DNA of 64,000 nucleotides from Ruminococcus sp. (lineage in GTDB: Bacteria > Bacillota > Clostridia > Oscillospirales > Acutalibacteraceae): assembly GCA_004555265.1 (NCBI GenBank), contig SFIQ01000009.1, positions 1-64,000 of the forward strand, given 5' to 3'. Below are positions 58,573 to 64,000 of the stretch, in pieces (position 1 is the stretch's first letter; each line of letters begins with the position of its first letter). A program made the translations under genes and the position numbers. The notes beneath the pieces were generated by a model, which did no database searches, had not been told where the DNA came from, and saw nothing but the letters and a program-made list of their open reading frames with translations.

Positions 58573-60993
58573 ATGGATTATAACGAATTTCTTTCTGTAC
58601 GCAAACAGATTATTGCGCAAGACTTTAACCGAATGAACGAATGCCAACAAAAAGCGGTCTTTCAAGCGAATGGACCGCTTTTAATTCTGGCAGGCGCGGG
58701 CAGCGGCAAAACCACCGTGCTCGTCAATCGCATCGCCAATTTGATGAAATACGGCAACGCATATCACTCAAAATACGCAGACCGCACCCCTGACGACCGT
58801 GATTTGGAATTGATGAAAGCCTATCTTGCAGGGGATAAATCCGTCTACCCTGAAATTGCCGATGTACTTTGCGACCGCGCGCCGAAGCCGTGGCAGATTT
58901 TGGCGATTACTTTTACCAACAAGGCGGCAAACGAGTTAAAAGAGCGCCTTTCCTTGATGCTCGGTGACGCGGCAAATGATATTTGGGCGTCTACCTTCCA
59001 TTCAAGTTGTGTGAAAATCCTGCGCCGCAATGCCGACCGTTTGGGCTTTACCAATCGCTTTACGATTTACGATACCGACGACAGCCGCCGCGTGATGAAA
59101 GAATGTCAGCGGTTGTTAGGGATTGAAGACCGCTTTTTATCGCACAAAACCATTTTAAACGAAATCAGCCGCGCCAAAGATGCGCTCGTGTCGCCTGCGG
59201 AATTCCTAAAAACCGCAGGGCAGGATACCCGCTTGCAAAAAATCGCGCAGTGCTATGAGAAGTACCAAAAACTCTTGCAAAATGCCGACGCAATGGATTT
59301 TGACGATATCATTTTCAACACCGTGCGGTTGTTCCAAGAAAATCCCGATGTGTTGGAGCATTATCAGCATCAGTTTCGCTATGTGATGGTGGACGAGTAT
59401 CAGGACACCAACCACGCGCAGTATAAACTGACCTCTCTGCTTGCGGACGGCTACCGTAACATTTGTGTGGTCGGTGACGACGACCAAAGTATTTACCGTT
59501 TCCGCGGCGCAACGATTGAAAACATTTTAAATTTTGAAACGCGCTACGAAGATGCGCTTGTCATTCGTTTGGAGCAAAACTACCGTTCTACCCAGTGTAT
59601 TTTGGACGCCGCGAACGCCGTAATTGACAACAACAGTCAACGAAAAGGTAAAAATTTGTGGACGGCGAACGGCAAGGGTGAAAAAATCGAACTCGAAACC
59701 GCCGAGGACGAAACCGCCGAAGCGTCTTACATTGCCGATGAAATTTTAACTTCGGTTGCCAAAGGGCGGCATTTCGGCGACCATGCGGTGCTCTACCGTA
59801 TGAATGCCATGTCGGGACCGATTGAGCGTGCGCTCGTCAAAAACGCCATACCGTACCGCATCATCGGCGGACACAAATTCTATGACCGTATGGAAATCAA
59901 AGACGCGCTTGCGTATTTGTCCGTGGTCAACAATCCGTCGGACAAAATCCGCTTACAGCGTATCGTCAACACCCCCAAGCGCGGCATCGGGGATACCACC
60001 GTACAGCGCGCGGGTGAAATTGCCGATTTGCTGGGCGTTTCGCTGTTTGAGGTGTTCAAAACCGCCGACGAATATGAGGTGTTAAAGCGTTCCGCCGCAA
60101 AACTTAAAGAATTTGCCGCGATGATTGAAAATATCGCCGCATTCGCAGAGGATGCACCGCTTGCCGATACGCTCAACCGCATTTTGGACGAAACCGCATA
60201 TGTGCAATCTCTGCGCGCCGAGCCGGAAAAATTCGAGGACCGCGTGCAGAACTTAAACGAACTTTCCGCAACCCTCGTCCGCTTTTCCGAGGAAAACCCC
60301 GAGGGCACTTTGAACGAGTATTTGGAGGAGGTTGCACTGCTTACCGATATTGACAATTACAACGCCGAAGCGGACACCGTGGTTTTGATGACGCTCCACG
60401 CCGCAAAAGGCTTGGAATTCCCCGTGGTGTTCATTCCCGGTATGGAGGAGGGCGTGTTCCCCGGTATCCAAAGTATGTATAACGAGTCCGAAGTCGAGGA
60501 AGAACGGAGACTCGCGTATGTCGGCATCACGCGCGCCAAAGAAAAACTCTATTTGACGCACGCAAAGTGCCGCATGATATACGGCTCGACAAACTATTAC
60601 CGTCCGTCGCGGTTTGTGGCGGAAATCCCCGAAAAACTGTTGGATATTCACCGTTCGGTCGGGTTCCGCGAGCGCGCAGGATATTCGAGCAATACATATG
60701 GCAGTCCGAAATCCACACCGTCCGGCACCTATACGGGCGTTTTCCAAAGTGCCGCACCGTCCGGCGGCAGTACCGTCAACCGCGGCTTTACAAAGCCTGT
60801 CAGCAACGCCGCGAAAAACACCGCCGCCTTGCCGCAGTTCCAACCGGGCGACACCGTCGAGCATAAGGCGTTCGGTACGGGCGTAATTTCCACCGTGCGC
60901 CCCATGGGCAACGATATGTTGTTGGAGGTCGTGTTCCAAAAAGCGGGCACCAAAAAATTGATGGCACGTATGGCAAACTTGAAAAAACTGTAA
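58573..60993 (+). CDS. pcrA: ATP-dependent DNA helicase PcrA/UvrD
   Basis: This superfamily 1A 3'-5' helicase acts in repair and in rolling-circle replication. The 806-residue protein has Walker A GAGSGKTT at residues 41-48, the Walker B segment MVDEYQDTNHAQY, the GDDDQSIYRFRGA motif, LEQNYRS, TLHAAKGLEFPVVF and a late GITRAKEKLYLTHA motif. The C-terminal end (about 755-806) is a short Tudor-like domain (PGDTVEHKAFGTG). It is preceded by ACGGAGTAA 11 bases after the fumarase gene. The catalytic motifs are intact. Confidence 0.95.
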   Translation: MDYNEFLSVRKQIIAQDFNRMNECQQKAVFQANGPLLILAGAGSGKTTVLVNRIANLMKYGNAYHSKYADRTPDDRDLELMKAYLAGDKSVYPEIADVLCDRAPKPWQILAITFTNKAANELKERLSLMLGDAANDIWASTFHSSCVKILRRNADRLGFTNRFTIYDTDDSRRVMKECQRLLGIEDRFLSHKTILNEISRAKDALVSPAEFLKTAGQDTRLQKIAQCYEKYQKLLQNADAMDFDDIIFNTVRLFQENPDVLEHYQHQFRYVMVDEYQDTNHAQYKLTSLLADGYRNICVVGDDDQSIYRFRGATIENILNFETRYEDALVIRLEQNYRSTQCILDAANAVIDNNSQRKGKNLWTANGKGEKIELETAEDETAEASYIADEILTSVAKGRHFGDHAVLYRMNAMSGPIERALVKNAIPYRIIGGHKFYDRMEIKDALAYLSVVNNPSDKIRLQRIVNTPKRGIGDTTVQRAGEIADLLGVSLFEVFKTADEYEVLKRSAAKLKEFAAMIENIAAFAEDAPLADTLNRILDETAYVQSLRAEPEKFEDRVQNLNELSATLVRFSEENPEGTLNEYLEEVALLTDIDNYNAEADTVVLMTLHAAKGLEFPVVFIPGMEEGVFPGIQSMYNESEVEEERRLAYVGITRAKEKLYLTHAKCRMIYGSTNYYRPSRFVAEIPEKLLDIHRSVGFRERAGYSSNTYGSPKSTPSGTYTGVFQSAAPSGGSTVNRGFTKPVSNAAKNTAALPQFQPGDTVEHKAFGTGVISTVRPMGNDMLLEVVFQKAGTKKLMARMANLKKL

Positions 60994-61023
60994 AAAATAT
61001 GCACGCGGAAGGTCCGTATTTGA

Positions 61024-61150
61024 GTAGGGCGGGGCTTGCTCCCGCCGTGGGCGTGCGCGGCTTCCCCTTACGAATCGTAGGGGACGGTTTGACCGTTCCG
61101 TCAAATTCTACAAACCCAAACGGGCGAACACCGTTCGCCCCTACCATAAA
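61024..61150. repeat. Intergenic repeat modules after pcrA
   Basis: GTAGGGCGGGGC...GCCCGCCG (61024-61047) and GTAGGGGACGGTTTGACCGTTCCG (61077-61100) are family members, followed by a GGGCGAACACCGTTCGCCCC palindrome. No gene is seen. Confidence 0.8.
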
Positions 61151-61168
61151 AGGGAACATTCGTTGATA

Positions 61169-61206
61169 CAAAGAAGTCATCTCTTTACGAGGTGACTTCT
61201 TTGTTT
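61169..61206 (+). terminator. Hairpin terminator before the island
   Basis: CAAAGAAGTCATCTC pairs with GAGGTGACTTCTTTG around a short loop. A run of Ts lies inside the right arm only, so strength is uncertain. Confidence 0.65.
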
Positions 61207-61228
61207 GCAACGGCTGTAGATTCGTTAT

Positions 61229-61391
61229 TTACAGGGGTTGTTGGATTCTTCGCTTATTAACATCATTTAGTGCCTTCTTCAAAAGTTCCTCGGTTTTTCT
61301 TGATGTTCTGCTCCGGTTTTCATAGGCGGTTGTTTTGAAACCTCCCCCTACCTCTGGGGTTTCACTTAAAACATAAAGTCTTGCACGGGTT
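61229..61391 (-). pseudogene. Possible 3' remnant of an unidentified gene on the - strand
   Basis: An uninterrupted - strand frame of about 54 codons ends with TAA at 61229. Its residues (TAYENRSRTSRKTEELLKKA and KRRIQQPL) look protein-like and very unlike the repeats nearby, but I cannot name the family. It has no start codon with a ribosome binding site. It may be the end of a lost mobile-element gene. Confidence 0.4.
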
Positions 61392-61403
61392 CAAGACTTT
61401 ATG
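61372..61403. repeat. Hairpin and left copy of a 17-base inverted repeat
   Basis: CATAAAGTCTTG (61372-61383) and CAAGACTTTATG (61392-61403) form a perfect 12-bp stem with an eight-base loop. AAAGTCTTGCACGGGTT (61375-61391) returns in inverted orientation at 63508-63524, on the far side of the two island genes. Confidence 0.7.
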
Positions 61404-61447
61404 TTATCTTAAAGCAAAATATCTACCATTTTTCTACAGTTATTATG

Positions 61448-61476
61448 TTGATAACAATGTGAATGCATGATACAAT
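61448..61476 (+). promoter_or_regulatory. Promoter of the island operon
   Basis: TTGATA and TACAAT boxes are separated by 17 bases, about 30 bases before the first gene. Confidence 0.7.
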
Positions 61477-61504
61477 TAGCTTATAAAAAGAGAGGTGACA
61501 TCTC

Positions 61505-62809
61505 ATGAACGATTACACATTTGGAAATAGAATCCTTGAGTTAAGAACGAAGTTTAATCTCTCCCAGACTGAGTTGGCTGAAATGGTTGGCGTGACCAAC
61601 AAGGCTGTCTCAAAATGGGAAACTGGCAAGTCGAAACCGACAACAAATGTAATCAGAAAGATGGCGGCGCTTTTTAAGGTTGATGTGAATGAACTGCTGT
61701 CAATGAGAGATGAGGAAAGAAAGATGGAAATTTCAAAGATTGTTATAACCGGAGGCCCTTGTGCCGGCAAGTCTACTGCCATGAGCTGGGTGCAAAATGC
61801 ATTCACACAAAGGGGATATACAGTTCTGTTTGTCCCTGAAACAGCAACTGAGCTTATTACCGGTGGCGTTGCACCTTGGACGTGCGGTACAAATGCAGAA
61901 TATCAGAAATGTCAGTTAAAGCTACAGATTGAAAAAGAGAATATTTTTGAACAGGCAGCTCGTACCATGGCGGTTGATAAAGTCCTCATCGTTTGTGACC
62001 GTGGCACCCTTGACAACAAGGCATATATGGATGATATCGAGTTTGCTGAAGTAATACAGTTTATCGGTTCTAATGAAGTGGAACTCCGTGATAACTACGA
62101 TGCGGTGTTTCATTTGGTTACTGCAGCAAAGGGAGCCGAAGAGTTTTACACAACAGCGAACAACTCTGCAAGAACCGAAACTGTTGAGGAAGCTGCAGCG
62201 CTGGATGACAAACTGATTTCAGCATGGACCGGGCATCCTCATTTGCGTGTAATTGATAACACCTCGACCTTTGAAGATAAGATGAAAAAATTGGTTGCTG
62301 AGATTGCTTCGTTCTTGGGAGAACCCGAGCCGTATGAAATTGAGCGAAAATATCTGATTGAATATCCGGATGTCAAATGGCTTGAGAGTAATCCTTCTTG
62401 CCAGCGCATAGAGATTATTCAGACATATCTTAATAGTGCTGCCGGCGAAGAAGTTCGCGTTCGCCAGCGCGGTACAGATGGAAACTATATCTACTTCCAG
62501 ACGATCAAGAGAAAGGTTTCCGATGTGAAACGAGTGGAAATCGAACGACGCCTATCGCAGGCAGAGTATCTAAAACTTTTGATGGAGGCAGATACGACTA
62601 AGCGACAGATCCGCAAAACACGATATTGTCTTACATATGAGAATCAGTATTTTGAAATTGATGTCTATCCGTTTTGGACGGACAAGGCCATTGCTGAAAT
62701 CGAATTGAGCGATGAGAATGCAACGATTGTATTCCCGAAGCAAATCAAGGTTATTAAAGAAGTAACAGATGATGATTCCTTCAAGAATGCATCGTTAGCA
62801 AAAATATGA
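61505..62809 (+). CDS. HTH / P-loop NTPase (AAA_28-like) / CYTH triphosphate-tunnel fusion
   Basis: The 434-residue protein has three parts: a Cro/C1-type HTH (residues 4-66; LSQTELAEMVGVTNKAVSKW), a P-loop NTPase with Walker A GGPCAGKST near 83-91 and an ATP-site DRGTLDNKAYMDD segment (AAA_28-like, about 75-270), and a CYTH domain (about 276-425; signature EIERK near 278-282, VRVRQRG, YFQTIKRKV, KTRYCLTYENQYFEIDVYP). CYTH enzymes bind triphosphates in a tunnel. The HTH suggests DNA-binding control added to the nucleotide-sensing pair. GAGAGGTGA is present before the ATG. It uses more AT-rich codons than the genes around it. The next gene starts 13 bases later. No function is known. Confidence 0.75.
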   Translation: MNDYTFGNRILELRTKFNLSQTELAEMVGVTNKAVSKWETGKSKPTTNVIRKMAALFKVDVNELLSMRDEERKMEISKIVITGGPCAGKSTAMSWVQNAFTQRGYTVLFVPETATELITGGVAPWTCGTNAEYQKCQLKLQIEKENIFEQAARTMAVDKVLIVCDRGTLDNKAYMDDIEFAEVIQFIGSNEVELRDNYDAVFHLVTAAKGAEEFYTTANNSARTETVEEAAALDDKLISAWTGHPHLRVIDNTSTFEDKMKKLVAEIASFLGEPEPYEIERKYLIEYPDVKWLESNPSCQRIEIIQTYLNSAAGEEVRVRQRGTDGNYIYFQTIKRKVSDVKRVEIERRLSQAEYLKLLMEADTTKRQIRKTRYCLTYENQYFEIDVYPFWTDKAIAEIELSDENATIVFPKQIKVIKEVTDDDSFKNASLAKI

Positions 62810-62822
62810 GGAGGGACAACTT

Positions 62823-63452
62823 ATGGAGAGAAAAATCAATTGGGATTCCGGATGTCATGATGAAATTGAGCTTGTTTACGACAAGGCCAATGAGAACGAG
62901 AATATTGCGGCAACTTTGATGGAACTCGAAACCATGGCGTTACAGGAGGCTGAAGAGAGCTACGGAATGCTTAAGTTGGGAGACACTTCCATCACGCGTG
63001 AGATGTTCCTTCAAATGCGTGAGCAGGATAAGGAGAGGGTAATGTATTACCTGTCCGGCGCAGGATTACAGGAATTTGTGCCTTCAATGACGGAAGGTAA
63101 AATAACAGTAACTTTCACCCCGCATATCCAGAGAGTATTAGGATGTACGATGTTCTCCGTGCTTAATCGTCTTGAGAAACTGGATGGAGCATTCAATGTA
63201 ATGTTTCCAAAGGCAACACTCGAACTGAGAGTTCCTTTGGGAGCTAAGAAAGGCATGATGAAATGGGAAATGCTCATTATGCAGCTTTATCCATGGCTGT
63301 CTATTACGGAAACATCGACCAATACTGTGTCCAGCATATTAAATGTACAGCCTCAGGCGAATCCAAAAGCGCCAACTGCAGATGCACCGAAAGTGCCCGA
63401 AGAAAACACAGTAAAGAATGGCTTTTTCGCAAAACTTTTCGGAAAGAAATAA
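62823..63452 (+). CDS. Unknown protein, partner of the HTH/P-loop/CYTH gene
   Basis: The 209-residue protein has no recognised family. The N-terminal part (1-90) is helical and acidic, a middle region (about 85-160) looks beta-rich (KITVTFTPHIQRVLGC, LELRVPLGAKKG), then a Pro/Ala linker and a basic hydrophobic end (NGFFAKLFGKK). The end could form an amphipathic helix that binds membrane. GAGGAGGGAC lies 6 bases before the ATG, 13 bases after the fusion gene, so the two form an operon. It has the same AT-rich codon use as its partner. Confidence 0.65.
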   Translation: MERKINWDSGCHDEIELVYDKANENENIAATLMELETMALQEAEESYGMLKLGDTSITREMFLQMREQDKERVMYYLSGAGLQEFVPSMTEGKITVTFTPHIQRVLGCTMFSVLNRLEKLDGAFNVMFPKATLELRVPLGAKKGMMKWEMLIMQLYPWLSITETSTNTVSSILNVQPQANPKAPTADAPKVPEENTVKNGFFAKLFGKK

Positions 63453-63507
63453 TCAGAAATTAAATTTTAACGTTTTGAACCCTCTTTATTATTCATCAGA
63501 ATTTTGA

Positions 63508-63524
63508 AACCCGTGCAAGACTTT
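63508..63524. repeat. Right copy of the 17-base inverted repeat
   Basis: AACCCGTGCAAGACTTT is the exact reverse complement of 61375-61391. It follows the two-gene island and may be its other boundary. Confidence 0.7.
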
Positions 63525-63582
63525 GCTCGCTATTTCAAAGCAAAAATCTTTCTTGTATCAATTTTGCGTTACCTTTACAATC

Positions 63583-63609
63583 GTAGGGAACAACCTTTGT
63601 GTTGTTCCG
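63583..63609. repeat. GTAGGGAACAAC intergenic palindrome
   Basis: GTAGGGAACAACCT...GTTGTTCCG is a degenerate relative of the GTAGGGAACGGTC module seen elsewhere. Confidence 0.7.
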
Positions 63610-63626
63610 AAAAATCAGAGGATAAA

Positions 63627-63668
63627 ATAACAGCAGGATTGCATTTTTTGTCAATCCTGCTGTTATTC
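63627..63668. terminator. Terminator between the island and the FtsW/RodA-family gene
   Basis: ATAACAGCAGGATTG pairs with CAATCCTGCTGTTAT around an AT-rich loop, and either strand can be ended. Confidence 0.8.
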
Positions 63669-63692
63669 TATTCTTTTTTCTTTTACAATCCG

Positions 63693-64000
63693 TCAATCCT
63701 TTTTTAACGAATCATACACGCGGATATTCACCGCTTCCTGTTCGCAGTTGTGACGGTAAATGCTCAACACCAGCCCGATGCCGAGATACACGCCGAGGTT
63801 AGACGAACCGCCCGCCGAGAAAAAGGGGAGCGTAATGCCGATGACGGGCAGCAGCATCAAGCACATACCGACATTGATAACCGTTTGCCCCATAATCATC
63901 GCTGCCATACCGCTGCAAATGAGGTTTGTCGAGCGCTCGCGCGACTTCCTGCCAATCATCAAAATCCGAATGGAAATGAAGCACAAAAGCCCGAGCGCCG
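63693..64000 (-). CDS. FtsW/RodA-family SEDS glycosyltransferase, partial (3' end only)
   Basis: SEDS proteins polymerise peptidoglycan during elongation or division. The C-terminal end is visible with GMAAMIMGQTVINVGMCLML and GITLPFFSAGGSSNLGVYLG, which are the characteristic last extracellular segment and helix of RodA/FtsW/SpoVE proteins. A short charged tail follows. The 5' part lies beyond the right edge. RodA, FtsW and SpoVE cannot be told apart here, though the PFFSAGGSS context and tail look RodA-like. Confidence 0.85.
   Translation of the reverse strand, partial: ALGLLCFISIRILMIGRKSRERSTNLICSGMAAMIMGQTVINVGMCLMLLPVIGITLPFFSAGGSSNLGVYLGIGLVLSIYRHNCEQEAVNIRVYDSLKKD

Overview
The window looks like a chromosome segment of a gut-type anaerobic, spore-forming Clostridia member, probably Oscillospirales/Ruminococcaceae-like. 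This is inferred from gene content: pyruvate:ferredoxin oxidoreductase, AdhE, Rex, two [FeFe]-hydrogenase proteins, SpoIIR, dockerin repeats, a GH5 lipoprotein, and gene-poor gaps filled with modular palindromic repeats. Most operons run on the + strand. No rRNA, CRISPR array or complete phage is visible. Two tRNA-Leu genes are present, both on the - strand.

Layout. 0.2-3.8 kb: a sugar (GPH-type) symporter with a very long charged tail and an AraC regulator. 3.8-4.3 kb: repeats. 4.3-9.5 kb: DUF1643 protein and LacX-like epimerase, then a uracil-salvage block (upp, pyrR, DUF523, uracil permease). The permease has a leader that I read as a PyrR-controlled attenuator. 9.6-16.6 kb: plsY, then an operon of four exported proteins (GHL10-type hydrolase, amidase, glucosaminidase with dockerin, dockerin protein). 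16.7-17.0 kb: tRNA-Leu(CAG) with a truncated duplicate. 17.3-23.7 kb: acyltransferase, HAD phosphatase, an AgrCA-like two-component operon and two related small membrane proteins. 23.9-33.6 kb: CorC-type protein, GH5 lipoprotein, PFOR, TrmO, ACT protein, MFS transporter. 33.9-36.2 kb: tRNA-Leu(TAA), then the magnesium locus: M-box riboswitch, a proline-containing small leader ORF and mgtE.

37.7-46.5 kb is the energy and redox block: rex (promoter overlapped by a near-consensus Rex operator), adhE, a phosphotransferase, a [2Fe-2S] thioredoxin-like protein, a PAS-containing putative H2-sensing [FeFe] hydrogenase, a SpoIIE/PP2C-type phosphatase and a second, catalytic-looking [FeFe] hydrogenase. 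Together they suggest coupling of NADH/NAD+ and H2 sensing to ethanol and hydrogen production. 46.7-52.3 kb: spoIIR, then GH20 hexosaminidase, DegV, LMW phosphatase, EamA exporter and asparaginase. 52.7-57.1 kb: a double-HTH regulator divergent from an exported dockerin protein, then remnants of an M20 peptidase and a GH2 beta-galactosidase. 57.2-61.0 kb: DivIVA-like protein, orphan fumarase beta subunit, PcrA helicase. 61.2-63.5 kb: a compositionally different island carrying an HTH/P-loop/CYTH fusion and an unknown protein, bracketed by a 17-base inverted repeat. The window ends inside a FtsW/RodA-family gene.

The items most worth a second look are the small ORF between the M-box and mgtE, the HTH/P-loop/CYTH island, the PyrR-type leader next to an N-terminally shortened pyrR, and the hydrogen-sensing operon.
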